Program-made: the position numbers and the translations under genes
NCBI RefSeq assembly: GCF_036030735.1
Contig: NZ_CP107928.1
Location: 4,092,001 to 4,156,000, forward strand
Length of the DNA: 64,000 nucleotides
Source of the DNA: Streptomyces sp. NBC_00425
GTDB taxonomy: Bacteria > Actinomycetota > Actinomycetes > Streptomycetales > Streptomycetaceae
Direction of reading: 5' to 3'
Notes under the pieces: model-generated
Databases searched by the model: none
The model's input: the letters and a program-made list of their open reading frames with translations, nothing else
Told to the model about the DNA's origin: nothing
Part shown: positions 17,672-27,480 of the stretch, piece by piece
How positions within the stretch are numbered: position 1 is the first letter of the stretch
Layout of the letters: each line of letters opens with the position of its first letter

Positions 17672-18205
17672 CTAGGCCAGGCCGCCCGTCCGCCGCCGTC
17701 GCCTGGAGTGCCAGGCGGCGTCGAGGGAGAGCACCGGGGCGCCCGCGAGGACGAGAGGCAGCCAGGCCATGAGGTACGGGAGGTCGTTGCCGTAGTAGTA
17801 CGGCTCGGCGGCCCAGCTGACCGTCAGCCACAGGCTGAGCGAGATCAGCGCGCCGCCCAGCGCGGCGAGCCGGGTGAGGATGCCCAGCAGGGCGCCGATG
17901 CCGACGGCGAGTTCGCCGAAGGCCATCGCGTAGCCGAAGCCGACCGGGCTCTTCAGGGCCATGTCGACCAGAGCCGGGATGGCGGAGGAGTCACGGACGG
18001 CGCGCATGGTCTCGCCGATCGAGCCGGCGCCGCTGTCCTTCAGGAAGGCGCTGTCGGTCAGCTTGTCGAGACCGGCGTAGATGAAGGTGACCCCGAGGAA
18101 GACGCGCAGGGGAAGGAGGGCGTACCGGGTGGCGGTGTCCCGCCAGCCACGGCCTCCGCCGTCGAGATGAGGAGGGTAAGCGTCCGTCCGCATGCTGTGA
18201 GTCAT
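17672..18205 (-). CDS. DoxX-family membrane protein
   Basis: This 177-aa protein has four transmembrane helices with DoxX signatures (LLPLRVFLGVTFIYAGLDKL at the first helix, GYAMAFGELAVGIGALLGILTRLAALGG in the middle). DoxX proteins partner oxidoreductases or thiosulfate:quinone oxidoreductase in redox homeostasis. Here the gene is alone, so only membrane redox accessory can be suggested. Start ATG 18205 (MTHSMRTD); ATG 18193 is an alternative. Confidence 0.85.
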   Translation of the reverse strand: MTHSMRTDAYPPHLDGGGRGWRDTATRYALLPLRVFLGVTFIYAGLDKLTDSAFLKDSGAGSIGETMRAVRDSSAIPALVDMALKSPVGFGYAMAFGELAVGIGALLGILTRLAALGGALISLSLWLTVSWAAEPYYYGNDLPYLMAWLPLVLAGAPVLSLDAAWHSRRRRRTGGLA

Positions 18206-18328
18206 CGCCCGTAGCCGCCTCTCGCCCGCAGTGGTGGACCCCTCAACAGACCATACGTACGACATGGGGGGTGCGCTCAAGTGCTTGCACGGGTACGGGG
18301 GCCCGGCGGTTCACTCCGGCGGGGCCGT

Positions 18329-19618
18329 TCACTCGGTGACGTCGATCGTGTACCGGTTCGTCTCCACGCCCGCCGCCGTGACGACCTGGACCTCGGCCCG
18401 CCCCGGTTCCACGTCCGCCGGGACGGGAACGGTGAGGACGGCGTCGGTCGGGTTGCTGAACCCGCCCGTGACAGGCACCAGCGGGACGTGGACGTGGACG
18501 GGTCCGATGCGGACGACCATGCGGGAGAGCCGGTCGGCGGTCTGGGCTCCGGGCGGCACGAAGCCGGCGCCGCGGATCTCGATGTCGTCGCCGGTGCGGA
18601 TCGGCGCGTCGAGGTCGCCGGCCTCGCGGGAGCGGACGACGGAGAGGATGACGGGGCGGCCGCCCTCGGCGTACTTGCCGGCGAGGTAGGTCGCCGCCGA
18701 GATCAGCACCACGACGGCGAGCCCCCAGGGCAGGTCGGGCAGCTGGTCGGGGCGGCGGGCCAGGCGGACGCCCGCGAAGACGAGGACGACGCCGCCGATG
18801 ACCGCGTACTGGATGTCGGCGAAGGCCCCGCGGCCGAAGTCGTCGGTCAGCAGGTCGGCGGCGCGCGGGCGGTGGGCCCGGACCTTCTGCAGCCGCTGGG
18901 CGAGGACGCGCAGGCCCACCACGCGGCGCACCAGCACGGCGATCCCGCAGACCACGGCGAGGACGGTCACGGTGCCGGCGCCGCGGGCGAGGTCGAGTCC
19001 GGCGATCAGCGCGTCGCGTTCGGCGGGGCTGGAGGCGGCGGCGAGCCGGCCGGCCAGCACCAGCACGGCGTAGGCCACGAGCAGCACCCAGGCGGCGGCG
19101 ACCGCGCGGGAGGTGGAGAGGCGGTTGTCCTCGCCGATCACGGGGGCGAGCGCACCGCCGCGCGCCCGGTGGAACCAGGACGCCGCCGTGAGCGCGCCGG
19201 CGACGACGAGCGCGGCGAGGAGTCCTGCGGTGCGGGCGGCGGTCCAGCCCGCACCGACGGCGGTCAGGGACTGGACCAGCAGCAGCACGACGACCGCCGC
19301 CCACACGGTGACCGTGGTGCGCAGCCACAGACGGCCCAGCCAGGCCTCGCCCTCGGCGCGCCCGCGTTCGGCGACGAACTCGGCGGACAGCGTCAGTTCC
19401 TCGGAGACCCATTGGCGGGAGGCGGAGACGGAGTGGGCGACGGCGGCCGGCAGGCCCTGGCCGGCCGCGAACCCGTCGCGTTTCAGCAGGAACGCGGCGA
19501 CCGCGCGCCGGTGTCCCTCACGTGCCCCGTGCGGGCAGTCTCCGCAGGTGCAGCCGCCGTCGTGGCCGCCCGCTCCCGGTCCGGGGCTCGCGCCCTGTCT
19601 CGCCTCCTGCACCGCCAC
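18329..19618 (-). CDS. Unrecognised multi-pass membrane protein with Cys-rich N-terminus and IPT/TIG-like tail
   Basis: I do not recognise this 429-aa protein as a named family. The N-terminal 40 residues contain a CxCxxC cluster (CTCGDC) with flanking His, suggesting metal binding. Residues about 100-325 contain around six transmembrane helices. The last about 85 residues form a beta-rich domain resembling an IPT/TIG Ig-like fold (DDIEIRGAGFVPPG ... VPADVEPGRAEVQVVTAAGVETNRYTIDV). Codon usage is typical of the host. It starts at GTG 19618 and lies downstream of, and divergent from, the DUF4429 gene. Confidence 0.7.
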   Translation of the reverse strand: MAVQEARQGASPGPGAGGHDGGCTCGDCPHGAREGHRRAVAAFLLKRDGFAAGQGLPAAVAHSVSASRQWVSEELTLSAEFVAERGRAEGEAWLGRLWLRTTVTVWAAVVVLLLVQSLTAVGAGWTAARTAGLLAALVVAGALTAASWFHRARGGALAPVIGEDNRLSTSRAVAAAWVLLVAYAVLVLAGRLAAASSPAERDALIAGLDLARGAGTVTVLAVVCGIAVLVRRVVGLRVLAQRLQKVRAHRPRAADLLTDDFGRGAFADIQYAVIGGVVLVFAGVRLARRPDQLPDLPWGLAVVVLISAATYLAGKYAEGGRPVILSVVRSREAGDLDAPIRTGDDIEIRGAGFVPPGAQTADRLSRMVVRIGPVHVHVPLVPVTGGFSNPTDAVLTVPVPADVEPGRAEVQVVTAAGVETNRYTIDVTE

Positions 19619-19818
19619 GTCCGACGCCCGCCTTCCCCGCGACCCGATCGGATGGCGGTCCTCTAGGGACCCTGAACGGGCCGGGCCGCCACCCTGTGAA
19701 CAACTCCCCTGTGATGCCGTCGAATTGTGCCCTACGGCACACCCTCTGTGTCCGCCAGGTCTGGTCAGCGGGGGTGAAGTGCGAAGGGCAGTGTTGACCC
19801 GACTGCGAGAATTCCCGT

Positions 19819-20754
19819 ATGGCCGAGATCATCCAGCGTGACGGGACCTGGGCCTTCGACGGCACGACGGTCCGGATCACGCCGGGGCTGCACCGCTCCG
19901 TGCCGCTGTTCCGGCAGACGTACGGGGAGATCGCCGTGCCTCTGGAGGCCGTCGCCGGGATCGTCTACGAGCCCGAACGCAAGCGCGGGCGGCTGCGGAT
20001 GCGGCTGCGCGAGGGAGCGGACCCGCTGCTGCAGGCGACCGGCGGGCGGCTGCCCGACGCGGCCGATCCCTACCGGCTCACCGTGGACGTGGATCGCTCC
20101 GGCGTCGCCGAGTACCTCGCCGAGGAGATCCGGCACGCGCTGCTGCTGGACCAGATCCCGGGCGAGCCGACCGCGGCCTATCTCCTGCCCGGCCCGCCCG
20201 TCCCGGTCTCCGTGCGGTCCTCCGACGGCATCGTGTCCTTCGACGGCGTCCAGGTGCGCGTCGACTGGGCGCAGACCTCGGACCGGGTGAAGCGGGCGAC
20301 CGGGCCCCGGGTGCTCGACGTCGGGGACGTGGTGCAGGTGGAGTGGCTGCCCAACTCCGGTTTCGAGGACGGCTTCCTGCGGTTCGTGACCCGCGAGACG
20401 GTGCACTCGAAGCTGCCGGCCGAGAAGGACCCGTACGCCCTCGACCTGTGGGGCAACGTGAGCCGCGACCTGCTGACGGCGCTGGTCGCGACGGCGGTCA
20501 CCGCGCGGTTGCCGCATCCCTCCGCACGCGCCCACCCGGAGCCCGCCGACGAGGCCGGGGAGGGGCCCGGACACGCGCACGGTCGGCGGGGAGCGGACCG
20601 CGGACGGTGGCTCACGGCGTCCGTCCCGCCGCCGGCCGACCATCACGACGTGCTGCTGCGCCGGCTGCGCGAGCTGGGCGAGCTGCACCGGGACGGTGTG
20701 CTGACCGACGAGGAGTTCGCGCGGACGAAGGCCTTGGTGCTGCGGGGCTTCTGA
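19819..20754 (+). CDS. DUF4429 protein with C-terminal SHOCT domain
   Basis: This 311-aa protein contains two copies of a PH-like module (residues about 1-105, starting IIQRDGTWAFDGTTVRI, and about 135-225, starting VRSSDGIVSFDGVQVRV). That internal repeat is typical of DUF4429. The last about 30 residues (LRELGELHRDGVLTDEEFARTKALVL) are a SHOCT domain, usually an oligomerisation or membrane-recruitment element. A His/Gly/Ala-rich linker joins them. The function is unknown. It begins at ATG 19819 and is monocistronic. Confidence 0.85.
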   Translation: MAEIIQRDGTWAFDGTTVRITPGLHRSVPLFRQTYGEIAVPLEAVAGIVYEPERKRGRLRMRLREGADPLLQATGGRLPDAADPYRLTVDVDRSGVAEYLAEEIRHALLLDQIPGEPTAAYLLPGPPVPVSVRSSDGIVSFDGVQVRVDWAQTSDRVKRATGPRVLDVGDVVQVEWLPNSGFEDGFLRFVTRETVHSKLPAEKDPYALDLWGNVSRDLLTALVATAVTARLPHPSARAHPEPADEAGEGPGHAHGRRGADRGRWLTASVPPPADHHDVLLRRLRELGELHRDGVLTDEEFARTKALVLRGF

Positions 20755-20773
20755 AGCCCGGGCCGGGGTCCGG

Positions 20774-21568
20774 TCAGCTCAGCAGGTCGGGCTGGCTGCG
20801 GCTGATCTCCTGCCACAGCGGCTGGTAGTTGATCCACGCCACCAGGTCGCCGCCGAGCTGCTCCCGGGTCGCGACCGCCGCCCGGTGGTCGATCAGGACG
20901 GGACGGCCCGCGGCCTTCGCCGTCAGCTGGACCTGACTGGAGCGTTCCATCGACAGGAACCACCAGGCGGCGGCGTCGACGGAGTCGCCGACCGTCAGCA
21001 GTCCGTGGTTGCGCAGCACGAGCGCCTTGCGGGAGCCGAGCGCGGCCGCGATGCGCCGGCCCTCCTCCGCGTCGACGGCCACCCCGGTGTAGGCGTCGTA
21101 GAGGGCGTGGTCCTCGTAGAACGCGCAGCTCTCCTGGGTGATGGGGTCGAGGAGTTCGCCGAGGGCGGCGAGGGCGCGGCCGTGCACGGAATGGCAGTGC
21201 GCGACGGCCACGACGTCGGGCCGTGCCGCGTGCACCTGGGCGTGCACGGTGAAGGCGGCCTGGTTGACGTGGTAGCGCCCCTCGACGACCTGCCCGTCCT
21301 GGTTGGTCAGCACCAGGTCACTGACCGTGACGTGCTGGAAGGGCATCCCGAAGGGGTTGACCCAGAAACAGTCGTCGAACTCGGGGTCGCGGGCGGTGAT
21401 GTGCCCGGAGACGCCGTCCTCGAAGCCGAGCCGTCCGAACAGGCGCACCGCGCCCGCCAGCCGTTCCTTGCGGTGCAGGCGCTCGTCCTCCACCGAGTCG
21501 TGCATCGGCGGCATCGCGAACTGCAGCCGGTCGGTGGGCAGGGGAGCAGGCGGCGTGGGCCCGTGCAT
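20774..21568 (-). CDS. Class II aldolase/adducin-family protein
   Basis: This 264-aa protein has the class II aldolase/adducin head fold: GFEDGVSGHITARDP near the N-terminus, zinc ligands in the HCHSVHGRAL motif, and LRNHGLLTVG toward the C-terminus. Such enzymes cleave or epimerise sugar phosphates (fuculose-, ribulose-phosphate types) or act as decarboxylases, and the substrate of this Streptomyces subgroup is unknown. ATG 21568 follows a GGAGGACCG ribosome binding site. It converges with the DUF4429 gene. Confidence 0.85.
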   Translation of the reverse strand: MHGPTPPAPLPTDRLQFAMPPMHDSVEDERLHRKERLAGAVRLFGRLGFEDGVSGHITARDPEFDDCFWVNPFGMPFQHVTVSDLVLTNQDGQVVEGRYHVNQAAFTVHAQVHAARPDVVAVAHCHSVHGRALAALGELLDPITQESCAFYEDHALYDAYTGVAVDAEEGRRIAAALGSRKALVLRNHGLLTVGDSVDAAAWWFLSMERSSQVQLTAKAAGRPVLIDHRAAVATREQLGGDLVAWINYQPLWQEISRSQPDLLS

Positions 21569-21756
21569 CGGTCCTCCAGCACTGGGTTGCTTTACGACGC
21601 GGAAGTTACCGTCGGTCAGCGCAAAAGGGCAGAGCCGTTATACAAAGATGACGAATTCCGTCACGATCGGTGCACGTCTTGAGCATCTCCGACCGCCTCC
21701 CCGACCGGCGAGAAACACGGACACAAGGTGTCGGGTATCGGGGCCACACTCGCCGT

Positions 21757-22269
21757 ATGACCGAGATCCCCGCCGAGATCCCCACCGAGACCCCCATGAC
21801 AGCGAGCTGGGCGGCCTTCGCCGCGGCCGAACCGGAGCTGGCGAAGGTAGCCGAGGAACGCTTCGCGGCCTTCACGCACCACGTCCTCGCGACGCTCCGC
21901 AAGGACGGCTCGCCCCGCACCAGCGGCCTCGAGGTCCGATTCACCGGCGGTGAGCTGTGGCTCGGCATGATGCCGGACTCGCTCAAGGCACGGGACCTGC
22001 ACCGCGACCCCCGCTTCAGCCTCCAGGCCAACCCGGGCGAGGGGACGGGGCTGGGCGGCGGCGACGTCCGGATCGCCGGCCGGGCGGTCGAGGTGGACGA
22101 CCCGGAGACCAAAGGGGCGTACGTGAAAGAGGTGGAACCGCCGCAGCCGTTCCACCTCTTCCGCACCGAGCTGACGGAGGTCGTGCGGACCTACATCGAG
22201 GACGACACGTATCTGGTCGCCCAGATCTGGAAGCCCGGAGAGCCGGTGCGCACGCTCAGGCGGACCTGA
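21757..22269 (+). CDS. Pyridoxamine-5'-phosphate-oxidase-like flavin/F420-binding protein
   Basis: This 170-aa protein has the split beta-barrel of PPOX-like proteins (ATLRKDGSPRTSGLEVRFTGGELWLGMMPDSLKARDL...). It is commonly annotated as pyridoxamine 5'-phosphate oxidase family and in actinobacteria often binds FMN, heme or F420. The enzymatic role is undetermined. ATG 21757 is used; ATG 21796 (MTASWAAF) would remove a short, poorly conserved ITETP-like extension. It converges with guaA with a gap of only 31 bp. Confidence 0.75.
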   Translation: MTEIPAEIPTETPMTASWAAFAAAEPELAKVAEERFAAFTHHVLATLRKDGSPRTSGLEVRFTGGELWLGMMPDSLKARDLHRDPRFSLQANPGEGTGLGGGDVRIAGRAVEVDDPETKGAYVKEVEPPQPFHLFRTELTEVVRTYIEDDTYLVAQIWKPGEPVRTLRRT

Positions 22270-22300
22270 ACTCCATGAGGCCTGAACCCCGTGAAGGAGG

Positions 22301-23881
<1,581 letters not shown>

Positions 23882-24051
23882 GGGGGCCTTCCGGCGGTGG
23901 GGCGGGGTCTCTGTGTCATCCGATTCTACCGAGGCGGGCGCGGGGAGCGGTCCCGGCGGCGGATCCGGCGGTCGACCCGGCGGCGGACCGGCGAACGACC
24001 GGCGGCGACCGGACGCCGGGACCTCCGCCGCGTCTCAGGATGCGAACCGTA

Positions 24052-24080
24052 TTGGAGCGCGTCCGGCGACGCTGCATACT
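24052..24080 (+). promoter_or_regulatory. Predicted sigma-70-type promoter for the chorismate-mutase leader
   Basis: TTGGAG (24052-24057) and CATACT (24075-24080) are separated by 17 nt. The leader-peptide ATG lies at 24087, 6 nt past the -10 box, so transcription would begin at or next to the A of ATG, giving a leaderless leader peptide. Confidence 0.6.
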
Positions 24081-24086
24081 GGCCGC

Positions 24087-24158
24087 ATGCTCACGCACCC
24101 GACCTTCCTGTTTACCTATGGCGACCGGCCCACCGGCTGCCATGGTCGTGCTGCTTGA
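24087..24158 (+). CDS. Phe/Tyr-containing leader peptide (23 aa) of chorismate mutase attenuator
   Basis: The 24-codon frame begins MLTHPTFLFTYGDRP and ends in TGA at 24156-24158. It contains Phe-Leu-Phe-Thr-Tyr in consecutive codons (TTC CTG TTT ACC TAT), including TTT and TAT, which are rare in this genome. It lacks a Shine-Dalgarno but is positioned as a leaderless mRNA. It is followed by an intrinsic terminator and then the chorismate mutase gene. This is the expected design of ribosome-mediated attenuation sensing charged tRNA-Phe/Tyr, end-products of the chorismate-mutase branch. Confidence 0.75.
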   Translation: MLTHPTFLFTYGDRPTGCHGRAA

Positions 24159-24177
24159 GCAACTGACGAGCGACTTC

Positions 24178-24220
24178 CCAGGCGCCCCGGGCCGACAAGG
24201 TCCGGGGCGCCTGGTGTTTT
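24178..24220 (+). terminator. Attenuator terminator upstream of chorismate mutase
   Basis: A perfect 13-bp stem (24178-24190 with 24202-24214, 11-nt loop) is followed by TGTTTT, a rare real U-tract for Streptomyces. It lies between the leader peptide and the gene. Upstream CGGCCC (24126-24131), within the leader frame, is complementary to GGGCCG (24189-24194) at the terminator apex and could form a short antiterminator. That pairing is weak and speculative. Confidence 0.8.
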
Positions 24221-24267
24221 CCGGATCCTGCCGAACCGGGGCCCCGTTTCCCACGAGGAGCCCCGAC

Positions 24268-24576
24268 ATGACCGCCACCGCCACCAGCGCTGCCGCCACC
24301 GCCGCCGAGAAGACCGGCGCCCGCACGACCGAGGCAGCCGGCGTGATCACCGGCGCCCGGGAGCGCATCGACGCGCTCGACGACCGGATCATCGGACTGA
24401 TCCAGGAACGGATGGCCGTCTCGGCCGTCATCCAGGAGGCCCGCATCACCTCCGGCGGACGGCGGGTGAACCTCTCCCGCGAGATGGAGGTCCTCGGGCA
24501 CTACAGTGACGCGCTCGGCAAGCCCGGCACGTCGCTGGCTATGACGCTGCTGGAACTGTGCCGGGGCCGCGTCTGA
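24268..24576 (+). CDS. Chorismate mutase, AroQ (AroH-like helical) monofunctional
   Basis: This 102-aa protein has the all-helical AroQ fold: TGARERIDALDDRIIGLIQERMAVSAVIQEAR (helix 1, with Arg and Lys/Arg active-site residues), then NLSREMEVLGHYSDALG and a C-terminal helix LAMTLLELCRGRV. It converts chorismate to prephenate, committing carbon to Phe and Tyr. The first about 25 residues are an Ala/Thr-rich extension. ATG 24268 has CGAGGAG upstream. Expression is predicted to be attenuated by the Phe/Tyr leader. It is divergent from guaA. Confidence 0.93.
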   Translation: MTATATSAAATAAEKTGARTTEAAGVITGARERIDALDDRIIGLIQERMAVSAVIQEARITSGGRRVNLSREMEVLGHYSDALGKPGTSLAMTLLELCRGRV

Positions 24577-25299
24577 GGCCGCGCGGCGGATGAAGTCGCG
24601 CGGCGGCGGCCCGAGGTCGCGCGCCAGTTCGGGCGTCCTCTCACCCGTACGGCGCGTGACCGCCGCCCGGGGTGCTTCGTTGGTCCCCGTGTCCGCGCCA
24701 GCCAGGGGCGGGCCCGGAAGAACCACGCGTGGCTCGCTGGGGCGAGAGGCGTACGGATCGCGTTCGTGCGCCGTGGGACCTCGCTCCGGAAAGTGACCGG
24801 ACGGCAGGGGACAGCAGCCCGGTCACCCAAGAGAACGGCCGGCCTCGGGGACGCCCGGGGCCGACCGGCGGAAACTGCAAAAATGCACAAGGCTGGGTCA
24901 AACGGTTGCGGAGGCCGCGCTCATCCAGCACGATGCGAGAAAGCCCCGAACAGGCTCAAGTCCCCCTCGGGCAACCGCCTCACGTGCGCTGTTGCCCTCC
25001 TTGACCACCAGAGGTCCAGACCAGCGGCGCAACCCCCCGGCGCCGCTCCCAGGCACCGGCGCTGCCCTGACGCCGGTGCTGACAGTAAAGAAGGGCCCCG
25101 CGGATCCGTCCCGCGGGGCCCTTCGTCATTGCCGGAAGCCCCGCCCGACGGAGGGGGCGGCTTCCGTGTCGCGCGTCACATAAAGAACCTGTGAGTTCAG
25201 GACAACTGTTTCCGGCCTTGATCGGTCACACGTATCGAGCCAAGGCCACTCCCACACCCCCATGCGGAAGGCCTCCACCACCAGATCCACGAGGTCTTC
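24577..25299 (+). ncRNA. 723-bp gene-less region; three consecutive hairpins at its right end, possible small RNA
   Basis: No convincing protein gene is visible. From 25024 to 25124 there are three back-to-back stem-loops: 25024-25030/25040-25046, 25053-25061/25071-25079, and a 14-bp perfect terminator at 25090-25103/25111-25124. They lie 450-550 nt past the chorismate mutase stop. Either the mutase mRNA has a very long 3' end or the hairpins terminate an independent small RNA starting somewhere in 24840-25020, where base composition is less GC-rich (gcaaaaatgcacaagg). No known RNA family was recognised. Confidence 0.4.
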
Positions 25300-26343
25300 A
25301 TGAATCTCCGCCGCACGATGGTCACCGTGGCCGCGACCGCCGTCATCGCGCCGCTCGCGCTGCTGTCGGCGCCCGCCGCCTTCGCGGAGGAGGGCGGCAC
25401 GTCCTCCTCCCCGAGCGCGTCCTCCTCGGAGACCGGCGCCTCCTCGCCGTCCGCCTCGGCCTCGGACGGCCAGAGCGCGTCCGGCACCCCGACCGACGCC
25501 TCGTCGGCTTCGTCGTCCCCGTCGGACGGCCAGAAGGCCTCCGGCTCTCCGTCCGGCTCCTCCTCGCCCTCCTCCTCCGGCTCGGGGAAGGCCACCGCGA
25601 GCGCGTCGGCCACCGCGAGCGGGGACGGGTTCGACCCGTACCAGGACTGCGACTCCTTCAACCTGGACGAGAAGCTGTCGGCGCAGGTCAAGGGCCTGCC
25701 GAGCAAGATCGTCGCCGGTTCCGGCTGGCACGGCTTCACGTTCGTCGTCGACAACGACTCCGACCGCGACCTGAAGAACGTGTACATCGACGCGTTCCTC
25801 GAGTACGGCGACGAAGCGACCGACGCGTTCCTGTCCGAGGGCCTCGCCGTCATCCAGGTCAAGGAGGACGGCAAGTGGACCGACAGCTTCCAGGACTCCT
25901 TCGAGGACGAGCACGGCAAGACGGTCAACGTCACGGGATCCTTCGTCGGGCTGCTCGACACGCTGGAGAAGCACTCCTCCGCGAGCCTCGAACTGCGGGT
26001 GAAGGTCAAGGCCTCCGCCCCTGCGGGCTCCTCGTTCGCGCTGAGCGAGGCCATCTACGCCGGTGAGGGTTCCGCCTGCTACGGCAACGGCGACTACTAC
26101 GACGTCCGGATCCTCGCCGCCGGCGCGGACGCGGGCGACTCCGGCGACGCCAAGCCCAACGGCGACAAGCCCACCTCCGGCGCCAAGCCCCAGGGCGGCG
26201 CCAAGCCGATCAGCGGCAGCCTCGCCGAGACCGGCTCCGACTCCACGCTTGCGGTGATCGGCCTGGTCGGCGGGGTCGCCGTGCTGGCCGGCGCCGGCGC
26301 GGTGTTCACGGCCCGTCGCCGCAAGGTCGGCATGCACGCGTAA
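25300..26343 (+). CDS. Sortase-anchored (LAETG) secreted surface protein
   Basis: This 347-aa exported protein has a signal peptide ending about AAFAEE, then a Ser/Ala/Gly-rich disordered segment (about 28-107). A compact beta-rich domain follows (about 108-270; DCDSFNLDEKL...WHGFTFVVDNDSDRDLKNVYIDAFLEYGD...), then a Gly/Lys/Pro-rich spacer, LAETG (about 308-312), a hydrophobic helix and RRRKVG. LAxTG is the recognition motif of class E sortases, which anchor chaplins in Streptomyces, so the protein should be covalently wall-linked. Two Cys in the domain may form a disulfide. Start ATG 25300 with GAGG upstream. The role is unknown, perhaps adhesion or hyphal surface. Confidence 0.88.
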   Translation: MNLRRTMVTVAATAVIAPLALLSAPAAFAEEGGTSSSPSASSSETGASSPSASASDGQSASGTPTDASSASSSPSDGQKASGSPSGSSSPSSSGSGKATASASATASGDGFDPYQDCDSFNLDEKLSAQVKGLPSKIVAGSGWHGFTFVVDNDSDRDLKNVYIDAFLEYGDEATDAFLSEGLAVIQVKEDGKWTDSFQDSFEDEHGKTVNVTGSFVGLLDTLEKHSSASLELRVKVKASAPAGSSFALSEAIYAGEGSACYGNGDYYDVRILAAGADAGDSGDAKPNGDKPTSGAKPQGGAKPISGSLAETGSDSTLAVIGLVGGVAVLAGAGAVFTARRRKVGMHA

Positions 26344-26357
26344 CGCACATCGGGACA

Positions 26358-26403
26358 CGACGAAGGGACCTGCGCTCGGAGGGGGGCGCAGGTCCCTTCG
26401 TCG
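26358..26403. terminator. Strong terminator after the surface-protein gene
   Basis: A perfect 18-bp inverted repeat (26358-26375 with 26386-26403, 10-nt loop) begins 15 nt after the stop codon. It also lies 3' of the opposite-strand sigma-factor remnant, so it can serve both directions. Confidence 0.92.
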
Positions 26404-26417
26404 CATGGGCAGTCCGG

Positions 26418-26588
26418 TCACCACCGGGCGATGAGCGGGGTGTCCGGTCCGTGCCGCCGCCAGGCTTCGGTGAGGCGGACGAGGCGGGCAGGGACGGCGA
26501 TGCCGCGCACGGTTGCGATCCTGCCGTCGGTGAGGCCGAAGGTCACGGCCCCGACGACCTGGGGGTTGAGGAACATCGGAACGAAATC
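26418..26588 (-). pseudogene. C-terminal remnant of an ECF41/SigJ-type sigma factor
   Basis: The last about 56 codons read VVGAVTFGLTDGRIATVRGI...LTEAWRRHGPDTPLIARW and end at a normal stop. This matches the SnoaL-like C-terminal extension of ECF41-type sigma factors, which regulates sigma activity. No sigma-2 or sigma-4 domain precedes it. The frame runs instead into unrelated sequence up to an ATG at 26678, with no good ribosome binding site. It is most simply the 3' end of a gene whose front was lost when the adjacent integrase/rox segment arrived. Confidence 0.75.
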
Positions 26589-26708
26589 CGGCGCTGAGCC
26601 TCCGTCGCCCCTGGTGGACGGCTGACGGGGCGTCGGCGGGCGGACCGGTCCGAAGTCAACCCACGGATAACACCCCAATATCTGCGGTAGCGTGATCCGT
26701 CACCTGCG

Positions 26709-27278
26709 GTGACGTTCTACGGCCACTGCGTGAAGCGGCCCCTGTTATCTGTGGCAAGGGGAAAGTGGCCCACCGTCGTACAGCTGCCGAGCGGGAAGGC
26801 ACTGACTGTCCGGGCGGCGGCAGACGTGTTCCTCGACTCGCTCGGCAACCCAAACACGGTCCGGAACTATGGGATCGGAGCGGGGAAGACAGCCGAACGG
26901 CTCGGCGAGGCTCGGCCGCCGGCGTCTGTGGCTGCCGATGAGATCGGCGAGGCCCTGGAACTGCTGTGGGACACCGCGGCGGTGAACACCTGGAACGCCC
27001 GTCGGGCGGCGGTCCTGTCCTGGCTCGGCTGGTGCCGAGAGCGCGGCTACCTGCTGGACGAGCACACCACGGTGCGTGGTCCCGGAACGGGCTGGGACCT
27101 GCACGAGTACCGACACTCCGCCGTGACTCACCTCGGTGAGCAGGGCGCCTCGCCGCTGATGCTCATGGCCAAGTCCCGGCACAAGAAGCCGGAGAACCTC
27201 CGCCGCTACTTCAAGCCCTCGGACGAGCCAATCGCCGAAGTCACCAGCCTGCTCGCACCCGGCGACGCCCGGCGTTGA
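26709..27278 (+). pseudogene. Internally deleted tyrosine recombinase (integrase) remnant
   Basis: The frame (GTG 26709, 189 aa) joins an N-terminal core-binding domain (about residues 30-120: [33 protein letters not shown]...[12 protein letters not shown]) directly to the C-terminal catalytic end (about 128-185: [19 protein letters not shown]...RRYF). HxxR of box II and the nucleophile Tyr survive, but the box I Arg and the intervening catalytic region are missing, so it cannot be active. The junction is near [17 protein letters not shown] codon at 26745-26747, rare in Streptomyces genes, agrees with foreign origin. Intact integrases of this kind are about 380-420 aa. Confidence 0.8.
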
Positions 27279-27431
27279 TCCAGCCAGTCAGCTGGGACGC
27301 CGGCCCTCACACGCGGTGGGGGCTGGGCGAGGATCGCCGCCTTTGGCGACCACACCTCGAATGTCGACCTCGCGTCGTGGGCCCCGATGCGGGAGGGCTT
27401 TGTCCGTTCACAACGGACGGCAAAAAGCAAA

Positions 27432-27457
27432 GGCAAGGAGGTTACCTACTCCTTGCC
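27432..27457. terminator. 9-bp stem-loop between integrase remnant and RAE
   Basis: Arms 27432-27440 and 27449-27457 (ggcaaggag/ctccttgcc) surround an 8-nt loop. It sits in a less GC-rich tract ending CTCAACTTATAG. It could be a terminator of the incoming element or part of an attachment or regulatory site. Confidence 0.5.
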
Positions 27458-27480
27458 ACTCTCAACTTATAGCGCACGGG

